Shown here: positions 11,581 through 23,416 of the stretch, piece by piece
Layout of the letters: each line of letters opens with the position of its first letter
How positions within the stretch are numbered: position 1 is the first letter of the stretch
DNA from: Sequoia sempervirens
Taxonomy: Eukaryota; Streptophyta; Pinopsida; Cupressales; Cupressaceae
Assembly: GCA_007258455.2 (NCBI GenBank)
Contig: VDFB02193867.1
Coordinates: forward strand, 568,469,469-568,533,468
Direction: 5' to 3'
Length of the DNA stretch: 64,000 nt
The notes under the pieces: generated by a model
What the model saw: only the letters and a program-made list of their open reading frames with translations
What the model was told of the DNA's origin: nothing
Databases searched by the model: none
Position numbers and translations under genes: made by a program

Positions 11581-12559
11581 AGGTAGACACTTTTTATTTC
11601 ACACATTAGACGAGGAATTTTTCTCTTCCAATAATTTATATCTTCTTTATGGATTTCTTTAGATGAAATCCATCTACAAGTGATTCAAGGCACAAATATA
11701 TTAACGAGATTTAACAAAAATATACAATATATTACATAACAAGTAAAAAAATGGCAATTATAAGATGTATACAATGAATTGAACAAATATTGCTACTTAC
11801 CTCATGTATTTTCCAAGATCATATATAACTTGCTTGACATTGTTGTCAAAGTTTTTGGGAGAGATAGAGGTAGAACGTACTGCAACAATTATAAAATGAT
11901 ATTTTCATTATTTTTCCAAAAGTAGTAAACACAATACACTAAAAAGTACATGCATTATACAAGTGTATATAATATACCAGAATAATTATCTTAATGAAGG
12001 TATGTCAATCATGCATTTTCATCCCTAACCCAAATTCACCTTTCTTTGTTATTATATTGTTTATGTTCGCAACAAATCCTATGGGAAATCAAATTTTTTG
12101 TATGACTTCTTTTATAGCATTGCTTTGTTGCTCTATTAATAACCAAGGAAGGGCACTTATATTAATTTGGTCTCCATCGTTATTTAATTGAATAACATTT
12201 TTCATTGCATGATTGGCTTCCTAAATATCACTACAAATTTTGACAATTTTTTCTTTGTCATGCCTTCCATCCAATATTTTCCATAACATTTCTATTATAT
12301 TCTTTCCAATATGCATTGTATCAAACAAATACACAATTTATAGCTGCTCATAGTAAGGCAACCTACTAAATTTTTTGTGATAACTTTTTAGTCCCTATGA
12401 AAGCTAACCATTAATGCCTTGACAACCTTCATGAAGCATATAAGCTAAACAAATTAACAATGACAATCATTGTCAATTACAACATGAGTAAACAAAACAC
12501 AATATAAAAATATAAATTCAAAACATATCATATATGATAGATAAACAATTTGATCCAAT

Positions 12560-13790
12560 GTATAACCTTGATGATTAATTCTATTATATTCCAACTTCCA
12601 TAGGCGAGGTGTCATTCTTCGTGGTTTTGATGTAGTCCTCCTTCCCATTGAAAAGATGTTTTTTAGTAGTTCAATACTTATGATTTCTATGGAGAAAGTG
12701 CCTATACTCATCAAACACATACTTTCCTAAACTTGTTGAATGAAGATATTTCATTTTTGGACCACAAATTGGACATGAAAATTTTCCATTTGTTTGAAGA
12801 CCTACAAGATCATATATAATTGGATTAAATATGTCAATTTTTATAATTATATATAATGAATATATTATTTTAAAAACATGCATGATATCTACTTCATCAA
12901 ATTAAATATTGTTAAAGTGTAGTCAAACATTATAACATACCACAAAAATGTGTTAGCCCTAGAGCATCATGAATTGTCCATACAAGCATTGCATGGAATT
13001 GAAATTGTCTTTGTCTTATTGGTCTAAATACGTCATACATAGTGACGCCATTCCATAACTTTAGTAACTCATTGATAAGAGGCTCAATTTATACATTCAT
13101 ATCTTTAACTTGGTACTTACTGAGTTGAATGAACATAAACATTACATAATTATTATAACCATTTTACTGCAATATATATAAATTAGTGTACATGACTATT
13201 GAATGAAAAAATATAAGTCATTATGAAACAAATAAAACAAATTGCATGCTACTACATTAAAGAAATTTGATGTAAACAAATACTTGGAACAATCATTGAC
13301 AACATTATGTGCTCCCTCTTTATTGACATCCATGGAGGAATGTTATTGTTGATAACAAAAATAGATCACACTAAGTAAATAGATCTCAGCTCTCCAAATG
13401 GATTGACACCGTCTGCTCCCAATGAAAGTCTGAGATTATGAGGTTCTTCTTTAAAGTGTGGCCATTTTTCCTCCATGTCCCTAAATCCAGAACCATCCGC
13501 AGGCATTCAAAGAATGTCATCTCCACTTCTATTATGTGCACGGTAATCCATAAATTGCACTAAGCTTTCACACCTAAATAATCATTGCATACATGGAATA
13601 ATGGGAATATAGCAAAGAACCTTGTGAGGCACCTTTTTTGTTAGTTGATTTATTTGATATCTACTGATATGAAATTTTGAGCATTGTGTTACAAATTCAT
13701 GTTGTTTATGATATATAATATGATCATTGGGACATGCATCTATTGTTCGATACTCCATTCTAACATCTTTCATAATGGCAAATAAATATC
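12560..13790 (-). pseudogene. CACTA transposase catalytic region (TNP2/Transposase_21-like)
   Basis: In minus-strand order: RTIDACPNDHIIYHKQHE at about 13740, KKVPHKVLCYIPIIP at about 13610, KWPHFKEEPHNLRLSLGADG and VNPFGEL at 13470-13400, INNNIPPWMSIKREHIM at about 13340. Then NELLKLWNGVTMYDVF and LVWTIHDALGLTHF at 13070-12950, GKFSCPICGPKMKYLHS at about 12770, and DEYRHFLHRNHKY at about 12700. This is the diagnostic order of the Tnp2/Transposase_21 domain. A gap at about 12800-12945 between THF and LQTNGK could be an intron. Stops and frameshifts separate most segments, so it is non-functional. Confidence 0.85.
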
Positions 13791-13893
13791 GATATTAGCG
13801 AGGTAAAATATTTGATGGTGGTAATTAAAATTTACCAATCAATCTACAACAAAAAATAATTTGTTAATATAAAGAATATTAATGGTACATATT

Positions 13894-14223
13894 TCATCCT
13901 TTATTTACTAGTGATGAACTAACAACAATTAAAATAGATGAAAAATGATGAAATATAACATACCTTAACATCCATGAGATTGCTATGTTTGATAAACCAT
14001 TCATAACCTTCAAGTTCAATAGCAACAATACAACAAAGAGAAGAGTTCTTTGGGAGCCTTCATAAAGGGGCTCGTATGCCTTATCAAGTACAGGTAAATC
14101 ATGAACATCATCAAATTCATCTTGATCATCATGAACAACTCTACCACTAAATGTGTTATGGATCAATGTATTTGTACCATCATCTTCAACTGTGTTTTCT
14201 GGCACATGATCATCTTCTTCCAT
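13894..14223 (-). pseudogene. CACTA transposase N-terminal segment
   Basis: The minus-strand frame starts with an acidic stretch (MEEDDHVPENTVEDDGTN). It then carries AYEPLYEGSQRTLLFVVLLL and NLKVMNGLSNIAISWML, the conserved lead-in to the Tnp2 domain (PLYEG...S.L...L.LLNLK...G.S). It is separated from the downstream segment by an AT-rich gap that may be an intron. Confidence 0.75.
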
Positions 14224-14489
14224 AGGATCATTAACTTAAACTTCAATATTCACAACAAGCTATGTTTGTTTTCTTGTAAAACCATATTCTATTGGCCATG
14301 ATAATCCATATCATCTACCGTACGGAACCCGGCTTTTATAATAATGATAGACACAAATAAACTATGATCATGATCAAGTGATTATATTTATATATATATA
14401 TATAAAATATTAAAACGATCTAAACATTTACAAATTTAATCAATATAAACACATAATTAACAATTTACCAATGGATTATAATCATGCCT

Positions 14490-14645
14490 CCCTTCAATGT
14501 GACCATGCTACCTACAATGTTTCTCAGTTATTGTGATTAAAAGTCATCTTGTCTTTAAGCCTTTGCAATTATTGCAAGGACAATAACATTTCCCATCACC
14601 CTTTCTTTTCAATCTATCCCACAATCTATTAAGTGTCTCTTCATT
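14490..14645 (-). pseudogene. Transposase-associated domain remnant (PF13963-like)
   Basis: The minus strand reads DRLKRKGDGKCYCPCNNCKG followed by LKTR, a stop, and TEKHCRxHGHIEGRHDYNP. The CPCNNC zinc-binding motif followed by a short histidine-containing tail is what the transposase-associated domain of CACTA genes looks like. It sits just upstream of the acidic segment at 14223, as expected for the start of the same gene. Confidence 0.65.
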
Positions 14646-15148
14646 TTGTTTTGGACTAATATTAGCTGAGATGATTTTTCTTTACCAAGCTTGACTATTT
14701 AGATCCTGAAAAAATATCAAACTAACACTCCAATAATTTTTATTCATAGACACGTAACAAAACCTAATAATTTCAATATTTTAGACTAAAAAAATTTGGC
14801 ATGCAACCACCCCTGCAAAAGAGAAGATAGTCTTAAGTTAATGACCCCAAAAAACACTATAAAATGCTAATTCCAAAACTTATTAAATTATAATTTTACT
14901 ATGATTTCCAACTGTTAAGACTCATAAAATCAAAATATTGAACTTGATTGCAAACTTCCTACAATGATGGAGGTAGCAACCTAGTAAGAGCAAGTGACCC
15001 ATTCCTAAGGAGAAACAAGTTGGAATCATCATTGCTAATGTCAATACAGATTTATCCTTTTAGTTAAAGATACAATGTGTCACTTCTTATGACGAGCTTA
15101 TCCCTAGGGCCCTCAACATTGAGAGAGCCCTAATCGTACAAGGAAGCA

Positions 15149-15350
15149 CACACTAGTAGAATTTGGCAAATAAATGACTAGGTGACTAAAAAATTTAGTC
15201 ACAACAACTAAAAATGACTAAATTCTACTCATTTTTTGTAACTCAACTATAAATGAGTAAATAAATTACTAGTTTGGTCGTTGATTAAAAATTATTTAGT
15301 CACACAAATAAAAATGACTAAATAGTTAGTCATTTATTTATTCACAATCC
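15149..15350. mobile_element. CACTA-type terminus with subterminal repeats
   Basis: CACTAGTAGAATTTGG at 15149 fits a CACTA terminal inverted repeat. The next 200 bp carry TTTAGTCAC, GTGACTAAA and AATGACTAAAT in both orientations, the usual subterminal pattern. Read this way the element would extend to the right, away from the transposase remains at 10-14.6 kb. No matching right end was found. Confidence 0.5.
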
Positions 15351-18300
15351 ATTTGAATAAATCATTTAAAGAATCAAGAATATAGCCTACCAAAATACTC
15401 TAAAACTTTAAACATACCCTTAAACTTTTGTCAAAATCTTATTTTTAGGTGTAGCCCACCAGAATGGAGTTTTCATTTTAATAAACATACTTTAAAACCT
15501 TTGTCAAAACATTATTTTCAAACATAGACCACCAAAATGGAGAAGTTTTTTTGTAAAGAATGATAGAGAACGGTGAGGAGATGTGCATGAAAGAAGGCAT
15601 AGGATTCATTGTTGCTTATCTCATTCCTACTCTGCTCAACAAATCTTACATTGTTCCCGCTACTGTTTCTAATCTAGGTATTTAGTTGACATATATTTGC
15701 ATAATCTCAAATTCCTTCAAAGGATTTTGAAGTATCAATGTATTCTATATAGGGTTTAGAATTATTTATTTTAATTAAAAAAATAAATAAATGATGTATT
15801 TCCCTATAATTAGATAATGCAGAGATCTCCTAAATCTTCCCTAGCACACTATCCTCTTTGGCACTATATTCATTACTCTAGCTACTAGGGTTTTGCATGT
15901 GACATCTTTAATATCTTCATGACCATGGCTTTTAAATAGATCTCAGTCTTTGCTTTAATCCTTTTCATGTGGTAACCCTTGAGTTCCATAATCAACCTTC
16001 AATCTCTTTTAAGAATGGTGTCTTAAGCTAGACTGCATAGTATGCATATAAAGCAAGTCCTTCATACCTGCCATTGTTCCAAACCACAACTCACTGCCTT
16101 GCTTAAAATGTTGCCTCCATAAGCACAATAGCATGTTTTAAAATTATGGTTGCCAGTGCTTGACCATTAAGATCACCACTTTCATCATGAAGATACAGTA
16201 AGATTTTTGTCTTCAAACTCAAGGCATTATGCAAGATAACATTGTGAATTGTTTGTTGTGTACAATTTGACTTTCTTTCACATTTACTTCTTTGCTAACT
16301 TCCTTTAAGACTACATATTGCACCCTCAACTGCAATCTCAAACAGCTTACTCACTATCACTTGAAGATTCATTTCATGAGCATCCTTCTATAAAATCAAA
16401 CTATTCCCTATAGAATTCCTATTTACTATAGGGGACTCATTGTTTTATTGTATTGTAGTTCTTAAGATCCTTCAACCTAATTGACACAACTTCATAGTCC
16501 ACAAGGTATTATTCACTATTCTCCCATGGATCTTTGATGAGTCTCAAAACACTGCTAAAACATGCAATCCACTACCTCCATTATACATTAATGGCTAAGA
16601 AGAAACATTGAACCTATAATTACCACTGTTACTTCATTTGGACATTCATTCCCTGATTTCATTTGCCTTGACTAACACTACCAAAAGAATTTGAAAAACC
16701 CTTAAGGTCAGCAAGGGGGTAAGGAAACTCACTATTAAAATCTCTATTTTACTATGCAAGGTTTGAGCTTTATTATCTTGTCACTGCTCAGCCTCTTTTT
16801 GACTGTCACATCTCAAGTGACTATCATTCTTCTTACTGTAGATTGCATTTACAAATGTCACTAAGCTACATAGTGTGCTTGTTATTAGCTACAATCTTTA
16901 GATTGCAAGATTTTTTATTAGCTATAATGTCACAATCTTTCTGGTATTGCAACCTCACTAATCTGCTATAGTTATTGCTTATGTTTCTATAGAGGCCTAG
17001 GGTTTGTACCCTAATCATGCTCTTACCAATGCTTTTGTTGGTATTAAAAAACAACCTTAAATCTTGGGTCAGAAAATTAGTTGTCTTGACAAAGTTGTGG
17101 TATGATCTTGGATTGTATCCTAGAGTGTGTGGGAATCTTGTGTTTGATCATTAAGGTATGTAAATCTAATCAGGGAGATGTATCCTATATATCATGGGTC
17201 TTGCTTTAATACTTTCCATAATGGTTATTAGCATATCACATTACTATAGTTTGTGGTAACCCAAGATTGCATTCAAGTATGTAACAAACTTGGTTTGTAG
17301 TTTAAGCTATACACTTTTAAGTAACATTCATAAGGTTTAGAAAATCTTGATCACTCTCTAGAATATCCCATTAAACATGGGTTGTGCTTGAATGCACTAC
17401 ATTATTGATATAACACAACCACTCTGCATATCAATTAGATTTATAGGCTCTTTATTATAGCAAGAGGTAATCACTCTTCGATCATGCTATAATTACATCC
17501 TAACCTATTAAACTTGAGACAACCTGAATGTACCCAATGATGATTGACACCTACATTATACAACCTAAATTAACTACATTATATGAGTGCCTCCATTTCT
17601 ATCACAACATAGCCACATTAAACTTGGGTCACGCATGAATGCATCCTGTATTTGTTATAGTAAAATTGTACCACATGACCAATAGAGTTATGGGTCACAT
17701 AATTATAGTCATATGAATTTATTCCTTGGTTGTGATCTTATGGTGATTCCATACAACAAAATCTGGACATGAAATTCTCAAAACCCTAAACCTCTAAAAA
17801 TGAAATCTGATGAGATGTTGCTTTAAAATATGATTTCCAAACCTAGAACTACAAATCTAACTTCACAACTGAATTCTGCAAAGAGACAATGACTACCCTT
17901 AACCTGGCGATATCTTCTTGATTTTTTTTTATTTTTCCCAAGAAAATTGTCCTTAGTTCTCCACAAATTGTCTCAAGTAGAGCAAAACACTATCGCAATA
18001 AATTAGTGAACTCACTTTTCTTTATGTCAGCCATAATTTGATTTTTTTTCTATTTTTCATGTTTGTCGAAATGTCAACGAAACTGATAGTCAAAATTTTG
18101 GCGAAACCCAGGTTCGTCAAAATTTCAGTGAACTTCGGGGATAAACTTTCAAAAAATTGAAAATTACACATCAAATTATACATATTTCGTTGGACATATT
18201 CATCGGATTTCGCGGTCAAATGAGTTAGTGGATCCTGATTTAGGTTTCCATCAAAAAGTGTTGTATAGGTGTCAAGGTGTAGAGCAGAAACTTGAAATCA

Positions 18301-18838
18301 CAGAAATTTAAAAGTGGACTGATTCGCCATGTATTTCGAATGAGTCCCTCTTGAGGTGCCATTTTGAGTTAGATGCAAATCCAGACACCCAATTAGTAGA
18401 AAATAATTTATTTGTAGAGAAGTTACCCTAACCTAGGACTGATTCGTCCAGGGTGGCGAATGAGTCCCAATCAGCTCAAAATTAGATTTGTCAGATTTTC
18501 AAATTGTTTTCTAGTCCTCTTTAGCTACTCGAGTACACACATTTTTAGAGTTAGCTTGTTGTTTAGTTAAATGTCATTTTCATTCATTATTTTAAGTTTT
18601 TTTGGAAACATCACTATGTTTTCAAACATTCCAAAAATCTTAGGTTTTGCATTCATAATCGATCAATTTCATAGTTTAGTTGCATTTAGATCATCTCATT
18701 TAGTCTTAGTCACATTATACATTTCCTAATTTGAGTGAACCACCTAGATTTTAAGTTAGGTTTATCTCTCTGCTTTTAGGTGAAACATCCTAAGAGCACA
18801 AGAGTATCCTATAAGCCTCATTCAAAAAAATCTATGGT
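15351..18838. other. No gene recognised
   Basis: Moderately AT-rich sequence with stops in all frames and no recognisable protein motif. Near 18300-18480 two short related phrases occur (ACTGATTCGCC...CGAATGAGTCCC and ACTGATTCGTCC...CGAATGAGTCCC). They resemble diverged repeats in a retroelement leader or LTR, but no coding context supports that. Confidence 0.4.
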
Positions 18839-18898
18839 TCACATATACATATACATATACATATGCATATACATACACATACATATACATATACATAT

Positions 18899-18935
<37 letters not shown>

Positions 18936-19166
18936 CACACATATGCATATACATACACATACATATACATATACATATGCATATGCATATCCATATGGAT
19001 ACACATGCACATACATATACATATACATACATATACATATACACATACATATACATACACATATACATATGCACATACATATACATACACATATACATAT
19101 GCACATACACATATACATATATATATATGCATACGTATACATATAAATATACATATACATATACAT
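18839..19166. repeat. Large CATATA-type microsatellite
   Basis: About 330 bp of ACATAT/CATACA/CATATG hexamers with scattered variants. All open frames across it, on both strands, are low-complexity artefacts. Confidence 0.95.
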
Positions 19167-20079
19167 GAAAGGGATGCTTTTATATGCTACAAAATATCAA
19201 TGCATATCTCCCTAGCACATCTATATTATTTTTCAGGTTCACCCATACGTGTATACACCTTAAAGTGAAGGAAACTAGAAACAATAACACCAAATTTGCA
19301 ACAGGTATAACAAAAAAGAAATTTATACTTACGGAATTAGGATCTAAAGGCCAATGGTTCATACCCTCAGATCCAGACCCTGCAATGGGAACAATGGAAG
19401 ATGTCAAAAAATTAATATTGGGGAGCTTTGGAGACCCATCCACAAAACTTGATTCCATAGACAGTTATGGGAACTTTTTCTAGGGACAAAATGTTACAAT
19501 TTGAGTTGACTAATTGATAGCTCTATTTCACAGTAAAAATAAAAGATTAATGTATTACAACATCCTAGTGGCAATTGGTAGATAACTTAGAAATATCGAT
19601 CTATAACCATTCCACTTCTAAAACTGATCAAACAACGTGAGATACAAGAACAAGAATTTATAAATGCACTTTTAATACTGTCAAAACACCAGGGGATACA
19701 TCAACAAGAATAAAAATGATAAATGCATATGGATATACCCCTATATGTATCTTTTTATCTTTGAGGTTGCTTATATATGTATCCATGCAATTTTTTATTA
19801 TTTTACTATATTTCTACATATACCTATAAGCAAATATTTGTATATATTGCTAGTTGGTCCTTTCACCCTTTCTTAATGAAGCAATAAGCTATACAACAAT
19901 TAGAATAGAAATGATTAAGTAAATATATGCATTGAATCTCCCCTTTGTCTCCACATTTAAAACCACACACATATAACTAGATATATATATCCATTTGTAC
20001 ACATGTATATATCTATTTATATACACACTACTATATCTAAATACATGTGCATACCATACTTTTTCCTCATTATGTAACT
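19167..20079. other. AT-rich interval without a supported gene
   Basis: A 99-codon frame at 19184-19483 ends with VKKLILGSFGDPSTKLDS but matches nothing I know and has no conserved context. I do not call it a gene. Confidence 0.35.
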
Positions 20080-20310
20080 CCTCCCCTTGAAATTTATGAA
20101 GAGAGCAAACATTGAGATTGAATTTTCCATCAATTGTCAAGTTAAGAAGGGTATGAATTCAAACCTTTTGTTTCCTATAGGATATTGTCCACTTTGAAGT
20201 AAGGCATCACTATAGGGAACAAAAGGTTTGAATTCATAGCCTTCTCAACCAGTCAATTAAGGGAAAATCCAGTCTGGATGTTTATTGTCTTCATAAATTT
20301 CAAGGGGAGG
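20080..20310. repeat. Inverted repeat, 101-bp arms and 29-bp loop
   Basis: The left arm at 20080-20180 pairs with the right arm at 20210-20310. By eye about 86 of 101 positions are complementary, with no gap needed. The outer 23 bp (from CCTCCCCTTGAAATTT) and the inner segment around GAATTCAAACCTTTTG are perfect. It could be a fold-back MITE or a small-RNA hairpin locus. Confidence 0.85.
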
Positions 20311-21214
20311 AATTATTAATCTGCAATTACTCCTATGTCAATGGGTATAATGCCAAAGGTGCATTGTATCGACATTATGTGGGAGTTATATAATGTAGAA
20401 AGCGAAGAGAAAGCAAAGGGCAAGAGCTATGCAAACCAAAAACATATTTTTAACTACAGAGCTTATTAAAATATATACACCACATAAGGACTCTTGGCCA
20501 CCTTCAAACACAAAAGTGGAATGGGAAATGATTGCTTGTGGTGCTCAATAATGGCAGTCAATATGGTGGCACTAAGCCAATGCAAGCTACATGATTTTCA
20601 GTGTTTTTTTAATGTATTCAGTTTCAATTGGGACATTCACTACCAAGGCACAATCAATTTTACAGATTTCTTATGAACATGTTACACATACTACACCATT
20701 AAATGCTCTATTATTAACAACATCTCAATGTTATATCATTTAATGCTATCGCTATACTGTAGGAATTTTCTTCTTCCCATATAAACAACAAAACAATGGC
20801 AATTAACAGTTTTTTATAAGGAGGTTGAAACAGATCAGGGAAGATGAATAGCATGCAACATATTGGTACAAGACAAGCAGTCTATGTAACAGTTGTAAGA
20901 GGTATTAGGATAACACTTAATAATTAGACATATGTTGTTCTTCACTGATTTGCTAATATTTATGTTACAAATTACCTATTTCTCTATAATATTAATTCTA
21001 ACTATGCTATTTTTAACTCTTTTCAAATCAAAGTCTATCTAAATACAAATAAAGATAGCATACACAATTGTTTTGATATACATGTGCATATATAAATTGT
21101 TGTTGCATTCTCAAACGAGACATAGTGGTCTTGGTTTGTATATATCGATATATATTTCTATGTATGTGTTTTTTAAAATATGAAACGGGGAAGGCAATAC
21201 ATATATATAGAAAT

Positions 21215-22286
21215 AAATTCAAGCTACATTGCCTATCACTAAATATAATAAACAAACAAACAAATTGTAAAAGAGCTATTAGATGACAAATCCTATTCAT
21301 AGCTAAGTTGATGAAAATCCCAGTGGAAACTTCAAACAAATAGCCTATCAGCTAAAAATATAAAGCTGAATAGATAAAAGAGTTATTAGAATAGCACTTA
21401 AAATCCACAAAACTATTTTTTTCTCCACATTTATACAAATATCTTTTCAACTTGCCAAATCAATTATTTAAACCCAGTTCTTTATCACCATACCTATTTT
21501 CTTTAGGCCATGGCAACAATTATATGATATTAAAATCTCTGAAGAATGGATATAACGCCACAGAATTAATTGTAAATTTGAGCTACATTGCTTTCCATTA
21601 AATATTATAGAGAAAACATTTATACAACATACCCATGTAAAAAAACTTGTAGCAAATAATTTTCATTCTAACACCTCTATACAATTTCTCTATTTCTCCT
21701 GAATATTTATTAACAAAGAACATAGCTTGAATCTTGTATCAATATGTTTCATGATTTTGTTTTTTTCCCGATCTGCTTGAAGCTCCTTGAAACAAACTAC
21801 CTAGGTCTATTTATGTAAGGGGTGGAGCTTGGTAATTACGTGCATTGGAAATTTCTTATATCAATATGTTTCATTATATTTTGTGTTCCTCATCTGTTTC
21901 AACTTCCCCACAACAAACTCTTCTTCACGATATTATTTTTTCTAGTTCCCTATAACAAAATATTCATTATCGTAGTTTTCCTGTTCTATTCTCCATATTT
22001 TAAACTTCTATTTAATGTTGGTTCTAGAACATGTCTATTATTTTCCTATGATTCTTAAGTGTTTGAATCCTAAAATCTCTTTTCCAATTTCGCTTGTTCT
22101 CTTATACTAATATGTTTCATGATATTCTTTTTTTCTCAAATTAAAAATATAAAGTTGAACAAATAAAAGAGTTATTACAATAACACTTAAAAGCCACCAA
22201 ACCATTTTTCCCTCCACACTTATACACATACATTTTCAGCTTGGAAAAATAATTATTTAAACCTAGTTCTTTATCACGATAGCTAT
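21215..22286. repeat. Old tandem duplication, copies about 785 bp apart
   Basis: 21354-21500 and 22140-22286 are clearly related (for example AAAATATAAAG.TGAA, AAAAGAGTTATTA.AATA, TTATTTAAACC.AGTTCTTTATCAC). A shorter pair occurs at about 21220 and 21572 (GAGCTACATTGC versus AAGCTACATTGC). Homology of the second copy stops at 22286, exactly where the LTR of element A seems to begin. No gene is seen between 20311 and 22286. Confidence 0.6.
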
Positions 22287-23392
22287 TGTATATGCATAAA
22301 AATGGTCATGTCTTTAAATTATTCCTTGCATTTAATTAAATATTTATTATTTAATTATTTAATTTCTTAATTCCTCTACATATAAATAAATTTAATTTAT
22401 TTATTTATATCGTTCACCTACTTTATTCTTCTACTTTAATTAAATAAATTCATTTTATTTAATTACCACTTTCTTAAGTCAACTTAATTAATTAAATAAA
22501 TATCATTTTTTATTTAAGTTAATTATCACATAATTTAAATTTAATTAAATCTTTGATTTAATTGAATTTAATTATCTTTCCTCTAAATCAAATATTAATT
22601 AAATATGCTTATTTAATTAATTCCACATGTCACTTTCCAAATCTTAATTAAATATTTTTATTTAATTAAGAATCTTCCAAATCTTAATTAAATGTTTTAT
22701 TTAATTAAGAAAATCTTACATGGCACCAATAAATGAATAATGAATTCAATAAATTCATTGGTTATCTTCAAAATCTTTTCTCAAATCTCACAAAAAGATT
22801 ACTTTTATAATTCATCTTTATCATCTCTCATGAAAGAGGAAACAAATCCTTCTTTCTATTTTTCTTCTATTTTTCTCTCCAATCTTCTCCGTCTTCGACC
22901 ATTCAATCTGCCAGAATTATCACAGTCATTGATCACATCAGCCAATTAGAAGCTTTTGAAAACTTTATAAATATCAATACGAATCCAAGCATGGGTTACA
23001 CACGCACATACACACATACATTAGCAATTAATTGCATTCAAACGATTAACATTTTAGCATTGTCATTATCAGCTTTAGCATTCATAATTTCATAATCTTA
23101 CATTCTAGCAATCATGTTTAGTTTCAGAATGTTAATCAGGTCTTAGTATAGCATGCATTCATCTTTAATCTCGTTCTCTAGGAAGACCATTTGTTGAGCC
23201 TAGCACACAATCTGAGAGCAAGATGGAATAAAAAAAACACTGGAGATAGAGGATGATAGGACGATATCAAGAGCAGAAAATCTAGTTTGCATTTCTTTTA
23301 TTCCATTTTTTTTGATATAATGTCTTATTGGTGTGTTTGATTTTTTTTAATCTACATTTATTATTTATTGCACACTTAAAATCAAACACACA
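22287..23392 (+). mobile_element. Probable 5' LTR of Tat-like element A
   Basis: It begins TGTATATGCA where the flanking tandem duplication is cut off and ends AAACACACA, five bases before a primer-binding-site-like sequence. The first 450 bp are very AT-rich, with repeated TTTAATTAAATATTT palindromes. The left boundary is inferred; TGTCTTTAAATT at 22309 is an alternative start. No matching 3' LTR was found downstream of 51.7 kb, so the pair cannot be confirmed. Confidence 0.55.
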
Positions 23393-23397
23393 TTTTT

Positions 23398-23416
23398 TGG
23401 TGCCCATTGTGGGGCC
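23398..23416 (+). other. Primer-binding site of element A
   Basis: TGGTGCCCATTGTGGGGCC lies just after the LTR end. It has the TGG-G.CCC...GTGGGG form seen after 5' LTRs of plant Tat-type elements. Confidence 0.6.

Noticed and set aside
18822..19268. Several open frames on both strands over the CATATA repeat
   Set aside because: A repeat whose length in hexamers keeps all frames open; no protein signal.
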